From positions 1-64,000 of the forward strand of contig NZ_JANDBD010000017.1 of assembly GCF_024320865.1 (NCBI RefSeq): a DNA stretch of 64,000 nucleotides, given 5' to 3'. The position numbers were made by a program, and so were the translations under genes. Below are positions 1-8,192 of this stretch, one piece after another. Position 1 is the stretch's first letter. Each line of letters begins with the position of its first letter. Below the pieces are notes generated by a model that ran no database searches, was not told the origin of the DNA, and saw only the letters and a program-made list of their open reading frames with translations. The DNA is from Mycolicibacterium arenosum. Lineage in GTDB: Bacteria; Actinomycetota; Actinomycetes; Mycobacteriales; Mycobacteriaceae.

Positions 1-128
1 CATTACGGTGAACCACGAAGACCTCCGAGGTGAGTTGGTGCGTTCCTAGACAGCTCGCACTTCACCCGGAGGTCTTCGTCTTGTCACCTCACCACGCCGT
101 CACCAACGTCCGTGGTCAGTACAACTAG
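1..128. mobile_element. Probable end of an insertion element, with a hairpin
   Basis: A 12-bp perfect inverted repeat (16-27 with 67-78, arm CGAAGACCTCCG) forms a long hairpin. A coding frame just to its right (reading ...VTNVRGQYN) stops at 126-128, exactly where the downstream ABC ATPase frame becomes homologous. I read this as the terminal part of a transposable element that cut the ATPase, but the rest of the element lies outside the window. The element family is not identifiable from what is here. Confidence 0.4.
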
Positions 129-413
129 CCGACCAGCAGCCTTGATCTGCGCAACCAACTACAGCTTCTGGCGCTCGTGCAGCGGCTCGCCCGTACTCAG
201 CCCGCGATCGTGATCGTGACTGTGCACGATCTGGGCTTGGCCGCCCGATTCGCCGATCGCATCGTCGTATTGCACAACGGCGCAGTGTATTCCGTGGGCG
301 CACCCCATGAGACGCTCACCGAAACCATGCTGCGCGACGTGTACCGCATCGAGGCCTCCGTCCACACGACATCCGACGGCATCATCAACGTGGCCGCACA
401 CCGGAGTCTCTAG
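129..413 (+). pseudogene. C-terminal fragment of a FecE-type ABC transporter ATPase
   Basis: The open frame begins in the D-loop just after where Walker B should be (PTSSLDLRNQ). It runs through the H-loop (VTVHDLGLAARFADR) and the typical C-terminal segment (IVVLHNGAVYSVGAP) of iron-siderophore/cobalamin importer ATPases. The Walker A, Q-loop and signature motifs are missing, so the product cannot hydrolyse ATP. The break coincides with the element remnant at 1-128. Its stop codon shares bases with the stop of the convergent histidine kinase. A GTG at 177 could start a 78-residue peptide, but function is unlikely. Confidence 0.75.
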
Positions 414-1708
414 GTTTCGCCAATCGATTCAGCGTGATCGGGCATGAAGAAGGTGAACGTCGTTGGTGTGCGCTGCGTCAGCAACACGCGCCCACCTTCG
501 GCGTCAGCGAGCCGACGCGCCAGCCGCAAGCCGATGCGGCCGCCGTCATCGCCCGAACCCTCGGAGAACGCGTCGATCGCCGTTGCTCCCGCCGAGCCCC
601 CATCCCGCACGTCGATCGCCACGGTTCCGACGGTCTCGCGAGCGTGCACGGTGACACCCCCAACCCCGTGCCGTACCGCGTTGTCGATGAGGACCGCCAG
701 AATCTCACGGACCGCGGCCGCCGAACAGGGTGGTACATCGAGTCGTGGGTCGACGACGGTCGTCAGATTCCGCCCGCTGTCGGTGAGTACCCCGCGCCAC
801 GCGCCGGCGATCTCATCAAACAGAGCACTGATATCGGGCGCCTCGGTGCGTCGGTCGGTGCTGCGCGCCAATGCAAGTAGGTCGTCGATGGTGCGCTGCA
901 GCCGATCCGAACTCGCCAAGGCTTCGACAACGGCTGAGTGGTAATCGGCACCCGGCGTGTGCAGTGCGTTCTCCAATGTCAGCCGCAGTCCTGCCAACGG
1001 CGTTCGCAGCTGATGCGAGGCGTGGGAGGTCACTGCCCGCTCCCGCTCGACGAGGTCCCCAATGCGCTCCGCCGCGTGATTGAGAGCATCCGCAGCAGTA
1101 TCGATGTCGGCAATGCCACTGCTGGCCAGCGACACGGAGAAGTCTCCGTCCGCGAGCCGGGACGCAGACGCGGCCAGAGCCTCGACCGGCCGGGCGAGTC
1201 GCTTCGCCTGCCACCGAGCCAGTCGCCAGGTCACGAACACGATGGCTGCGCCGAGCGTCGCCATCGCCAGCCACGTGAGTCCGATCCTCGGGTAGACCTC
1301 ACTGGCCGACATACTCGCGCGGACGGCGTAGAGCCCGCCGGCCTGATCGGGAATCGGGACGGCGGCCACGAGCATCCCCGAGTCGGAGCGATGCTGAATC
1401 GAGTTGTCGGCGAGCGCTTGCCGAACCGCATCGTCGGCACCGGCCGGCCCGACACCTCCGATCAGTGTGCCGTTCGGGTCGTACAGTCCGATCACCGTGC
1501 CGACCTCGGGAGCGGGTATTCGGCCGGGGTGCCCCGTGTGCTCGACGTCGGCCGCCACGTCGAGTGCAGCGATGTCGGCGATTCTTTCGAGTTCGGTGGC
1601 CTCTTGAGCGTGGTAATGGAGCGCGACTGCGACTCCAAGCGGTATTCCGAACAAGCTGGTTGCGACGATCGCGGAGATCACCGCAAGTGCCACGATTCGA
1701 CTACGCAT
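410..1708 (-). CDS. Two-component sensor histidine kinase
   Basis: Membrane sensor kinase of about 432 residues. One transmembrane helix lies near residues 8-32 and a second near 145-165. They bracket a ~110-residue extracytoplasmic sensor region, followed by a HAMP-like linker. The dimerisation/phosphotransfer box reads SHASHQLRTPL, with the phospho-accepting His in HQLR. The ATPase has an N box (LIDNAVRHG), a reduced G1 (DVRDGG) and a G2 segment (GRIGLRLARRLADAEGG). ATG at 1708 is preferred; an in-frame GTG at 1714 is the alternative. It overlaps the end of the response-regulator gene upstream by 8 nt, so the pair is probably translationally coupled. The signal sensed is unknown. Confidence 0.9.
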   Translation of the reverse strand: MRSRIVALAVISAIVATSLFGIPLGVAVALHYHAQEATELERIADIAALDVAADVEHTGHPGRIPAPEVGTVIGLYDPNGTLIGGVGPAGADDAVRQALADNSIQHRSDSGMLVAAVPIPDQAGGLYAVRASMSASEVYPRIGLTWLAMATLGAAIVFVTWRLARWQAKRLARPVEALAASASRLADGDFSVSLASSGIADIDTAADALNHAAERIGDLVERERAVTSHASHQLRTPLAGLRLTLENALHTPGADYHSAVVEALASSDRLQRTIDDLLALARSTDRRTEAPDISALFDEIAGAWRGVLTDSGRNLTTVVDPRLDVPPCSAAAVREILAVLIDNAVRHGVGGVTVHARETVGTVAIDVRDGGSAGATAIDAFSEGSGDDGGRIGLRLARRLADAEGGRVLLTQRTPTTFTFFMPDHAESIGET

Positions 1709-2429
1709 CGCCACGACCAGGCGGCGAATCGAGGCGGTAACCGAACCCGCGCAGCGTGGTGATCGTCGGTGTCGCCGAGGGATCCGACGAGTACTGGTCG
1801 GCGGCGTCAGCCAGTTTGCGACGCAGAATCCCGACGTGGACGTCGAGCGTCTTCGTCGAGCCGTACCAGTGCTCGTCCCACACGTCCGCCATGAGATCTG
1901 TACGACTGACTGCCGTGTCGGCGTCGGCGACGAGCCGGGCGAGGAGGTCGTACTCGCGACTGCGTAACTTCAGACGGTGGCCGTTGAACGTCGCGACGCG
2001 CGATCCGGTGTCGATGACCAACTCCCCGATGGCGATCGCCGATTCCGCGGTGGCGGACACCGATCCTCTGCGCAGGTGGGCTCGGATGCGCGCCAACAAC
2101 TCTGCGAATCTGAACGGCTTCGTCAGGTAGTCGTCAGCACCGGCGTCGAGCCCGACCACGACGTCGATTTCGGCGTCACGGGCGGTGAGGATCACCACCA
2201 CTGCGCCGGGTTGCGCCGCCCTCAGTTCTCGACACACGTGGACGCCGTCGAGGTCCGGCAGACCCAAATCGAGGAGGACGAGTTCGAAGTCGTGACTCTT
2301 CGACTCTCGGAGCGCGCCGGCACCCGTGCGGGCCCACGTGACGCGGTGACCATGCGTGGCCAGCCCGTCGGTGAGTTGTGTGCCGATCGTGTCGTCGTCC
2401 TCGACGACCAGCAGGTGGGCCACGTTCAC
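1701..2429 (-). CDS. OmpR/PhoB-family response regulator
   Basis: A 242-residue regulator. The receiver domain (about 4-115) has acidic residues DDD at 11-13, phospho-acceptor Asp54 in LLDLGLPDLDG, Thr82 and Lys104 in LTKPF. The winged-helix DNA-binding domain (about 145-235) contains RSREYDLLARLV and the TKTLDVHVGILRRKL recognition helix. It is the first gene of a pair with the kinase downstream. It is the only response regulator in the window, so it is a candidate activator of the TTCAG direct-repeat promoters found from 6 to 18.5 kb, but nothing in the sequence proves that. GTG start at 2429. Confidence 0.93.
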   Translation of the reverse strand: MNVAHLLVVEDDDTIGTQLTDGLATHGHRVTWARTGAGALRESKSHDFELVLLDLGLPDLDGVHVCRELRAAQPGAVVVILTARDAEIDVVVGLDAGADDYLTKPFRFAELLARIRAHLRRGSVSATAESAIAIGELVIDTGSRVATFNGHRLKLRSREYDLLARLVADADTAVSRTDLMADVWDEHWYGSTKTLDVHVGILRRKLADAADQYSSDPSATPTITTLRGFGYRLDSPPGRGDA

Positions 2430-2450
2430 AGCGTATCGCTCGTCGCGCTG

Positions 2451-2696
2451 TTAGCGGCCGTGCTCGTTGCTCCCGATGAGGGCGTCGAGCCCGCCGTAGG
2501 GATGGAACTTAACCGGCGCCGGGGACGTCTTGATCTGGACGTTGCCCGGCGACTGGCACTGGGTGTGCGACCTCGCGCTGGAGCACGTCTGCTGAGTGCC
2601 CGAATCAGCCGCGGCCGCCATCGGCGCGGTGGCCAAAACAGCGCCGGCTGCTGCGGTGGCGAGAAGTGCTGCAAACAAACGGTTCTTGATGGCCAT
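2451..2696 (-). CDS. Small exported protein of mycobacterial type
   Basis: An 81-residue protein with a clear Sec signal peptide (MAIKNRLFAALLATAAAGAVLATAPMAAAA, cleaved after about residue 29-30). The mature part is ~50 residues with two cysteines (QTCSSARSHTQCQSPGNVQI) and the tail FHPYGGLDALIG. Mycobacteria carry many short secreted proteins with this 'CxSPGNVQI...PYGG' layout; their function is unknown. It lies 21 bp upstream of the response-regulator gene on the same strand and may be co-transcribed. A decayed duplicate of its 5' end and leader lies at 15235-15400. Confidence 0.75.
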   Translation of the reverse strand: MAIKNRLFAALLATAAAGAVLATAPMAAAADSGTQQTCSSARSHTQCQSPGNVQIKTSPAPVKFHPYGGLDALIGSNEHGR

Positions 2697-2815
2697 GAGG
2701 GTTTCTCCTTGGGTTGAGGTACCGCTTTTCCGGTACTTCTACGAGATTAGAAACCCGTGCGTTATCGACACCCCATCGCTTGGTAAACGACCGCTTTACC
2801 TTCGATTCCCATAGC
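2650..2815. repeat. Repeat copy A: signal-peptide start plus leader
   Basis: This stretch covers the first codons and upstream region of the small exported-protein gene. It aligns with 15235-15400 in the same orientation: TGCGGTGGCGAGAA, GCTG(C)(A/C)AACAAACGG, TCTTGATGG, GGTAC, GAGATTAG, ATCAACACCCC-like and TTTACCTTCG blocks occur in the same order and spacing. Copy A has an intact gene; copy B does not. Confidence 0.7.
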
Positions 2816-2918
2816 CCGCGGACGACGCCGCCATGCGCGCGATGACAGCCTCACCAGCAATCCGTTAGAGTCGCGTCGTAACGACTGTTAGTTTTGTACG
2901 AGGCACGAGGGGTTTCAG

Positions 2919-3680
2919 TTGAACGGTTCGGCTCTGTTCGTGACCGTGTTTCTCGCGTGTGCCGTGGAGGCCGTCGAGGGGTTCACGATCGTGCTGGCAG
3001 CCGGCACTGCTCGAGGGTGGCGCTCGGCAGCCAGCGGCGCGGTTGCCGCCGTGGCGGTCCTGGTCGTGGTAGTGGCGGCCCTCGGCCCGGCGATCACCGC
3101 CCTCCCCCTGGACGGCCTGCGCTTCGTCGTCGGCAGCCTGCTTCTCGTCTTCGGGCTGCAGTGGCTTCGCAAGGCGATTCTTCGCGCCAGCGGCAATAAG
3201 GCCCACCGCGATGAGGCGGTCGCCTACGCGGCGACGCTGGCCGCGGCTCACACGAGCCCTTCCTCGCGCCGGACGGCCGGGCTGGATTGGTACGCGTTCA
3301 CCCTGTCGTTTAAGGGCATTCTGTTGGAGGGCATCGAAGTCGCGTTCATCGCGCTGACGCTGGGCGCCAATCACGGCAGCATCTCCTTGGCGGCCCTCGC
3401 AGCGGCGTCTGCGGTTGCCGTCGTCGCGATCGCGGGTCTCGCCATCCGCGCACCGCTCGCTCGGGTTCCGGAGAACGCGATGAAGTTCTTCGTCGGGGTG
3501 ATGCTGACGGCGTTCGGAATCTACTGGGGCGCGGAGGGCGCCGGCGCGCACTGGCCGGGTGAGGACCTCGCGCTGCTTGTGCTGATACCGGCCGTCGCTC
3601 TGTACGCGCTGGCGTTGTCGGCGCTCTTCAAGCGACGGGCAACCACCCCCGCCACCACCCAACCGACAAGGGCTTCCTAA
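2919..3680 (+). CDS. COG4280/TMEM165-GDT1-like membrane protein
   Basis: A 253-residue integral membrane protein with six or seven hydrophobic helices in two halves. Each half carries an acidic signature at the start of a helix (EAVEGFTIVLA near residue 15-26 and EGIEVAFIALTLG near 140). This two-fold arrangement recalls the GDT1/TMEM165 cation-exchanger superfamily, where such motifs bind Mn or Ca. The substrate here is unknown. Start is TTG at 2919, preceded by a GAGGGG ribosome-binding site. The gene is 2 nt upstream of a small membrane-protein gene and is probably co-translated with it. Confidence 0.7.
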   Translation: MNGSALFVTVFLACAVEAVEGFTIVLAAGTARGWRSAASGAVAAVAVLVVVVAALGPAITALPLDGLRFVVGSLLLVFGLQWLRKAILRASGNKAHRDEAVAYAATLAAAHTSPSSRRTAGLDWYAFTLSFKGILLEGIEVAFIALTLGANHGSISLAALAAASAVAVVAIAGLAIRAPLARVPENAMKFFVGVMLTAFGIYWGAEGAGAHWPGEDLALLVLIPAVALYALALSALFKRRATTPATTQPTRAS

Positions 3681-3682
3681 TC

Positions 3683-3913
3683 GTGCGCACGCTGAGGAGT
3701 TTCGCGAAGTTCTGGTACGACTTCATCATCGGCGACGACTGGCGAGTAGCGCTCTCGGTCGGCGCGGCGATGGCAGCCACCTACGCGGTGAATCAGTTGA
3801 CCGGCGCCACTTCGTGGCTGATCGTCACGGTCACCGTGTTGATCGCGCTGCCAGCGAGCATCTACCGGGTGGCACGACGCAACAACCGGGGAGCTTCGCC
3901 CGCATCGCATTGA
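3683..3913 (+). CDS. Small membrane protein linked to the COG4280-like gene
   Basis: A 76-residue protein starting with GTG two nucleotides after the preceding stop, so translation is probably coupled. It has a basic-aromatic N-terminus (RTLRSFAKFWYDFIIGDDW) and two hydrophobic helices (about 22-40 and 45-62), then a basic tail. I do not recognise a characterised family. The tight spacing suggests a partner subunit of the membrane protein before it. Confidence 0.7.
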   Translation: MRTLRSFAKFWYDFIIGDDWRVALSVGAAMAATYAVNQLTGATSWLIVTVTVLIALPASIYRVARRNNRGASPASH

Positions 3914-3926
3914 TGCACACGCGAAC

Positions 3927-4637
3927 TCACGCGACCGACTCAGCGGGATGTCGTGTATCGGGCTGCTCGGCGGTCACCCTGGCCGTCCGCTGCAGGAGCA
4001 CAGCGCCGGTCAGCACGGCGGAGCACCCGAGTAGCGTCCCCGCGATGACATCCGTCAGCCAGTGCACGCCGAGGTACATGCGGCTCAACGAGACTGCGCA
4101 GAACAGCGTCACGGCGACGGCTGTAACCCACCGAGTCATGACGACGTGGCCGACGAGCCACGTGACCGCGATGCACATTCCCAAGAGAGCGGCCGCGCCG
4201 GTGACATGTCCCGAAGGGAAGGAGTAGTCGGTCTCGAGTGTCTCCTGCAACGCGATGGCTGGTCGTGGGCGCGCAACCACTTGCTTGATGAGCCAGCAGG
4301 CCGCGGAAGCTCCCCCGATGGTGCCGATCACAACGAAACCACTACGGCGCGAGCGCAAGACGCACCCGGCGATGACGGCGACCACGACCGCGGCCACCGC
4401 GGTCTCCGCCGGCCCGAAGGCGTTGGTGACGGCTAACGCCAGCTGGTCGAGAACCGGCGAGCGATGGCTCACGAACCATGCGAGGACGAACTGGTCCGTG
4501 CGGGCCACCCAACCAGCCGTGGCGACCAACGCCCCGATGAGCGCCATCAACGTGAGCGGCACGACGACGCACCCCGCAGCACGGGTTGCCGACATCCGCC
4601 CACCCGCGTCCACACCGACGTTTTCAGTCACCGACAC
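3927..4637 (-). CDS. PAP2-family membrane phosphatase
   Basis: A 236-residue membrane protein with the three phosphatidic-acid phosphatase signatures: KQVVARPRP, PSGH (in SFPSGHVTGAAALLG) and SRMYLGVHWLTDV, which supplies the catalytic His and Asp. Such enzymes dephosphorylate phosphatidate or polyprenyl pyrophosphate at the outer face of the membrane. Five or six hydrophobic helices fit the family. GTG at 4637 overlaps the 3' end of the upstream kinase gene by 10 nt, so both are one transcript. An internal ATG at 4595 is an alternative start. Confidence 0.88.
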   Translation of the reverse strand: MSVTENVGVDAGGRMSATRAAGCVVVPLTLMALIGALVATAGWVARTDQFVLAWFVSHRSPVLDQLALAVTNAFGPAETAVAAVVVAVIAGCVLRSRRSGFVVIGTIGGASAACWLIKQVVARPRPAIALQETLETDYSFPSGHVTGAAALLGMCIAVTWLVGHVVMTRWVTAVAVTLFCAVSLSRMYLGVHWLTDVIAGTLLGCSAVLTGAVLLQRTARVTAEQPDTRHPAESVA

Positions 4638-6058
4638 AGTGTCGCGGGGCGGACCTGAACGCTCACTGAAGACGCGTCCGCACCGTCCGCCTCAGCCGCG
4701 GCCAAAGGCAGGTTCACTGTGAAGGACGCTCCGCCGAGACCGGACCCGCCGATCGAGATCGACCCGCTGTGCGCGTCGACCAGCTGAGCGACGATCGACA
4801 ACCCGAGCCCTGCGCCACCGGACTCCCGATCGCGGGGCGAGTCGAGCCGAACGAACCGATCGAACACCCGAGCCCGATCCTTCTCCGGGATCCCGGTCCC
4901 GTCGTCGTCGACGACGACCTGAGCCACCCCTCCGGTCGACCGACTCTCCAAGCGAATTCTCTTGTGCGCGTGTCGAGCAGCGTTGTCCACAAGATTGCGC
5001 ACCATGCGCGACAGGCCACGCGGATCACCGTGCACACGTACCGCGGCGACCGACGTTTCGACGTCGAGGTTCGTGATCCCTTTGATCCGTTCCGCTTCCG
5101 CGAGAACGATGTCATCGAGGTCGACGTCGACGGTTCGTCGACCGTCGTTGTGCTCGTCGGCTCGGGCGAGCAGCAGGAGGTCCTCCACCAACCCCTGCAT
5201 GCGCTGCGCTTCCGGGATGAGCGCATCGTTGATCAGCGCCTGGTCGAAGAGCTCGGGGCGCCGATGCGCGAGTTCCAGGGCGGCATTGATCGACGCCAAC
5301 GGACTGCGAAGCTCGTGCGACGCATCGCTGACGAATCGGCGTTGAGCGTTCTGGCTGCCCTCGAGCCGGTCGAGCATGTCGTTCATCGTGACCGCCAGGC
5401 GCGTGACCTCGTCATCCGCGGGCGGCACGGGGATTCGTTCGCCGAGCCTGCGGCTGGTGATGGACGCCACCAGTGCACGTAGGCGTTCCACGGGTAACAG
5501 CGCCGCGCCGACGAGGCGGTATGTTCCGAATGCCACGAGGGCGATGGCGATCGGGCCTCCGATCCCGAGTAGCAGAGCCACGGTGTTGACGACGCCCTCC
5601 ACCGGTTCTCGATCGGCACCGACCAGCACCGTGACGGGTCCCGCCGGCGTGTCAACACCGGCGGCCATGACCCAGAAGTCCTGCGTGCCGTCCGGCCGTA
5701 CCCGACCGAACGACGCCGTGGACCCCGGCGCCATCGTGCGGCGGGCGAGCGGTTCCCGCGGGCCGCCTGCTGACTGAATAACGACGAGTCCTGCAGCGTC
5801 AACCACCTGCACGGCGCCCACCTGGCTATCCGTGGCCATCATCGCCCTGTCCAGGTCTGCCGGCATCTCCGTTCGCAGCTGATCGACGACCTGCGCCGAT
5901 CTCGATGCGGCGGTTGCCTGCGCGGAACGCTCAAGGGTGGTGAACAGCACCACCAACAGCGCGCCACCCGCGAGCAGAAGACAGGCCGTCACGACAACGG
6001 TCGCGGCGACGGTCGAGCGTGTGCGCACCGTCCAGCGTGACGGTGAGACGAGCACCAT
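4628..6058 (-). CDS. Sensor histidine kinase without an adjacent response regulator
   Basis: A kinase of about 476 residues. ATG at 6058 is chosen because AAGGAAAAG sits just upstream. Two transmembrane helices flank an extracytoplasmic domain of ~120 residues. A HAMP domain (RRLGERIPVPPADDEVTRLAVTMNDMLDRLE), HisKA box (SDASHELRSPLASI), N box (NLVDNAARHA), G1 (DDDGTGIP) and G2 (GGAGLGLSIV) are all intact. No response regulator is adjacent; the stop overlaps a PAP2 gene instead. Its promoter carries the TTCAG-N6-TTCAG box (6109-6124), which is consistent with autoregulation if it signals to the regulator that binds that box. Confidence 0.9.
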   Translation of the reverse strand: MVLVSPSRWTVRTRSTVAATVVVTACLLLAGGALLVVLFTTLERSAQATAASRSAQVVDQLRTEMPADLDRAMMATDSQVGAVQVVDAAGLVVIQSAGGPREPLARRTMAPGSTASFGRVRPDGTQDFWVMAAGVDTPAGPVTVLVGADREPVEGVVNTVALLLGIGGPIAIALVAFGTYRLVGAALLPVERLRALVASITSRRLGERIPVPPADDEVTRLAVTMNDMLDRLEGSQNAQRRFVSDASHELRSPLASINAALELAHRRPELFDQALINDALIPEAQRMQGLVEDLLLLARADEHNDGRRTVDVDLDDIVLAEAERIKGITNLDVETSVAAVRVHGDPRGLSRMVRNLVDNAARHAHKRIRLESRSTGGVAQVVVDDDGTGIPEKDRARVFDRFVRLDSPRDRESGGAGLGLSIVAQLVDAHSGSISIGGSGLGGASFTVNLPLAAAEADGADASSVSVQVRPATLCR

Positions 6059-6108
6059 GAGCGCACCTTTTCCTTCTGGCAGTAGCCCACCACTGTGGCT
6101 GGTTAGGC

Positions 6109-6124
6109 CTGAAGGTTTCCTGAA
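6109..6124 (-). promoter_or_regulatory. TTCAG-N6-TTCAG direct repeat, kinase promoter
   Basis: In gene sense TTCAG-GAAACC-TTCAG is followed after exactly 11 nt by a weak -10 (CACAGT). A leader of about 33 nt with a ribosome-binding site then leads to ATG 6058. The repeat phase is 11 bp, as for OmpR/PhoP-family sites. Confidence 0.65.
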
Positions 6125-6143
6125 CAATGCGGCAACGCGATGC

Positions 6144-6455
6144 CTACTCCATCGCGTCGCCGACGGCGCGCTCGCAACCGTTCAGGAAGTCGTGGTGAAC
6201 GATCCGGTCAGCGGTGCCGCGGGCGAGAGCGTCGTCGAAGAGGTTGTTGCACAGTCGTGTGGGCGTCGCGCCGGCGTGCGCCATCGCCGCGCGCACGGAA
6301 CCCCGGTCGGCGATGGCCGAGTATCCCTCATGGAAGGAGAACGGATCCGGATCGCTCCCCCTGCTCAGCAGCTCGAACGATGCGAGTACGGCAAGCAACG
6401 CGAGGCACGACGCGAACACGCGTCGCACGGAGTACGTCAGGGCTGACGTGGGCAC
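6144..6455 (-). CDS. Small exported DUF732-like protein
   Basis: A 103-residue product from GTG 6455. It has an N-terminal signal or anchor helix (VRRVFASCLALLAVLASFELL). The mature region resembles short secreted mycobacterial DUF732-type domains (FHEGYSAIADRGSV, then LCNNLFDDALARGTADRIVHHDFLNGCERAV) with two cysteines that could pair. Function unknown. The start is fixed by a conserved promoter: a TTCAG box ending at 6480, 11 nt, CAGCAT, then 7 nt to the GTG, giving an almost leaderless mRNA. Confidence 0.65.
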   Translation of the reverse strand: MPTSALTYSVRRVFASCLALLAVLASFELLSRGSDPDPFSFHEGYSAIADRGSVRAAMAHAGATPTRLCNNLFDDALARGTADRIVHHDFLNGCERAVGDAME

Positions 6456-6479
6456 GGACCCAATGCTGTCAGCAGACTG

Positions 6480-6495
6480 CTGAAGAAACCCTGAA
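6480..6495 (-). promoter_or_regulatory. TTCAG-N6-TTCAG box before the small exported gene
   Basis: Gene-sense TTCAG-GGTTTC-TTCAG lies 24 nt before GTG 6455, with CAGCAT placed 11 nt after the second repeat. A further TTCAG at 6500-6504 extends the array on the far side. Confidence 0.68.
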
Positions 6496-6520
6496 AGGGC
6501 TGAATATCGCGCTGTCGAGA

Positions 6521-7660
6521 TCAGTGACCGACGCCGCCGGCGGTCGTGAAGTAGAAGAAGTCTCGTGTGTCGGGGCGTACGTAGCGGTCTGCTGGACCGG
6601 TCATCGTCGACAGCAGACGCTGCGGCGACGGCCCGCCGGACGCGTCGACCCACGCACTGAAGAACTGCAAGCCGGAGTGGATGTCGAGTTCCATGGCGGT
6701 CACCGCACCCGCCTGCGTCAGCGCTGCACCGAGAGCGGCCAGGTTGAGCTGATCGCCCGCCACGTAGATGAGGTCTCCGTGCGCCGTCGCGCCCAGGCCG
6801 GACCTCCACGTGTACTGGAGTTGGTTCCTCGCACTACCCCAGCGAAGGTCGACGTTGTGGTCGAGCCCCGGCACGGGTTGCCCGTTGTCGACGATCAGCG
6901 CGAGGTTCTGACGCACGGCTACCACGTGGGGAGACATCGCAACGTCGCGTCCCCATTGACCCACCGTCATCCGGCCGCGGTCGTCGATCACCGCCGACGC
7001 CTTGCCGTCGAGCAGGTCGTGGACGGTGACGCCGTTGAGGAAGAATCCGCCGGGATCAGCACTCATCTTGAACCCGGAGTTGAACGCGGCCAACACGTTC
7101 GGCAGCTCCGCGGCGGGAATCTTTCCCGAACCGTGGCTACCCGCCGGCTCTTTCGTTCCCTGCACGAGGTGTGCACGGGCCGTGTCGGTCCGGATCAGTG
7201 CCGCGCCCGCGACGACGCTGCGGTGGAACCGGTCCGGCTGCAGCAGCGCGGCGTAGATCGCCGGCGACGTTCCCGGCGTTCTCACCACGGGATGCCAACC
7301 GAGTCCGTCCGCGGTGCCCGGAAGCGCCGGAAGGTGCCGGTAGGAGGCGCGCGGACCGTTCGGCGCTGAGTGATCGAAGGCACCGAGTAGACCGTTTGCG
7401 TCGGGGGACGTGTCGGGGGGTGCGTGCCTGCTGTAGAGCCAGTTCTCGAATGCATCCAGCGGGCCACCGAATCCCAGCTGGCGCAGGAGCGTTGACGCTC
7501 GGTCCTGCCACGGCGCGTATCCCGGACCGCTTGACAGCACCGCGTACCCGCTGCCGAGGGCGGTGACGATCGCCACCACGAGGACGAGCAGATGAGTCAT
7601 CCATCGATCGCGAAAGCGGCGCCGCACTCGGACCGGGGGCGCGTACCGGGTGTCGTACAT
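6521..7660 (-). CDS. Secreted phosphodiester glycosidase-family (NAGPA/DUF2233) protein
   Basis: About 379 residues from ATG 7660. A basic cytoplasmic start (YDTRYAPPVRVRRRFRDRW) precedes one membrane anchor (MTHLLVLVVAIVTALGSGYA). The extracytoplasmic domain has hallmarks of the NAGPA/DUF2233 fold: LAAFNSGFKMSADPGGFFLNG, VIDDRGRMTVGQWGRD, VRQNLALIVDNG, GDLIYVAGDQLNLAALGAAL and AMELDIHSG. Family members hydrolyse phosphodiester-linked sugars; the substrate here is unknown, with cell-envelope polymers the obvious guess. The promoter carries a degenerate TTCAG box (7684-7699), back to back with that of the divergent lipoprotein gene. Confidence 0.8.
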   Translation of the reverse strand: MYDTRYAPPVRVRRRFRDRWMTHLLVLVVAIVTALGSGYAVLSSGPGYAPWQDRASTLLRQLGFGGPLDAFENWLYSRHAPPDTSPDANGLLGAFDHSAPNGPRASYRHLPALPGTADGLGWHPVVRTPGTSPAIYAALLQPDRFHRSVVAGAALIRTDTARAHLVQGTKEPAGSHGSGKIPAAELPNVLAAFNSGFKMSADPGGFFLNGVTVHDLLDGKASAVIDDRGRMTVGQWGRDVAMSPHVVAVRQNLALIVDNGQPVPGLDHNVDLRWGSARNQLQYTWRSGLGATAHGDLIYVAGDQLNLAALGAALTQAGAVTAMELDIHSGLQFFSAWVDASGGPSPQRLLSTMTGPADRYVRPDTRDFFYFTTAGGVGH

Positions 7661-7683
7661 AGCTGAATCGTGGCGATATCGTC

Positions 7684-7699
7684 CTGTAGTTCCGCTGAG
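7684..7699 (-). promoter_or_regulatory. Degenerate direct-repeat box, glycosidase promoter
   Basis: Gene-sense CTCAG-CGGAAC-TACAG has one mismatch per half-site but keeps the layout: 11 nt, CACGAT, 6 nt, then ATG 7660. Confidence 0.5.
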
Positions 7700-7719
7700 A
7701 GGCAGCAACTTCCGGTCTT

Positions 7720-7735
7720 TTCAGCGAACCTTCAG
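7720..7735 (+). promoter_or_regulatory. TTCAG-N6-TTCAG box before the lipoprotein gene
   Basis: TTCAG-CGAACC-TTCAG, then 11 nt, CAGCAT (7747-7752), 7 nt, then GTG 7760. The -10 word and both spacings match the 6455 promoter exactly. Confidence 0.7.
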
Positions 7736-7759
7736 TCGACACACACCAGCATCGAACTC

Positions 7760-8176
7760 GTGCCTGAATCGAGCACGGTCCTCGCGGCTCGCGCAGCGGC
7801 CGCTCTGGCGATCTGCGGAACCGTCCTGATCGCGTGCGCCGCACCTCATCCAGCGCCGGATCCGTCACCCGAGCCGGTGTACGCGCTGGGAGTCGCCGCG
7901 GGCGACTGCCCGCCCGACATCGCGTTCTATCACGCTGTCGCCCCGCATTCCATAGAACTCGGCGTGGTGAGTACGCCGACCCAGGTGGTCAGTTACTCCA
8001 TCACCTCACGCGATTCCGCGTACGACGGTCTCACCGGATCAGCCTTCGTCGGCGAGGGCGCGAACGGCCACACGTTCAGGATCGAGGTACCGATGTCCGC
8101 CATCGAGCTGATCACCGTCACGGCTACCGGCGCCGGCCGTGAACGACCGAGTGTCTGTGCCGCTGTCCGTCTCTAA
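7760..8176 (+). CDS. Putative lipoprotein
   Basis: 138 residues from GTG 7760, the start favoured by the promoter layout just upstream. The N-terminal hydrophobic stretch ends in a lipobox (TVLIAC), so Cys would be acylated and the protein anchored on the outer face of the membrane. A Pro-rich linker (APHPAPDPSPEPV) precedes a ~100-residue domain with three Cys in the full mature part and predicted beta structure. No family recognised. It is divergent from the glycosidase gene and convergent with the ABC permease. Confidence 0.65.
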   Translation: MPESSTVLAARAAAALAICGTVLIACAAPHPAPDPSPEPVYALGVAAGDCPPDIAFYHAVAPHSIELGVVSTPTQVVSYSITSRDSAYDGLTGSAFVGEGANGHTFRIEVPMSAIELITVTATGAGRERPSVCAAVRL

Positions 8177-8192
8177 GAGGTCGCGCGCCGCT

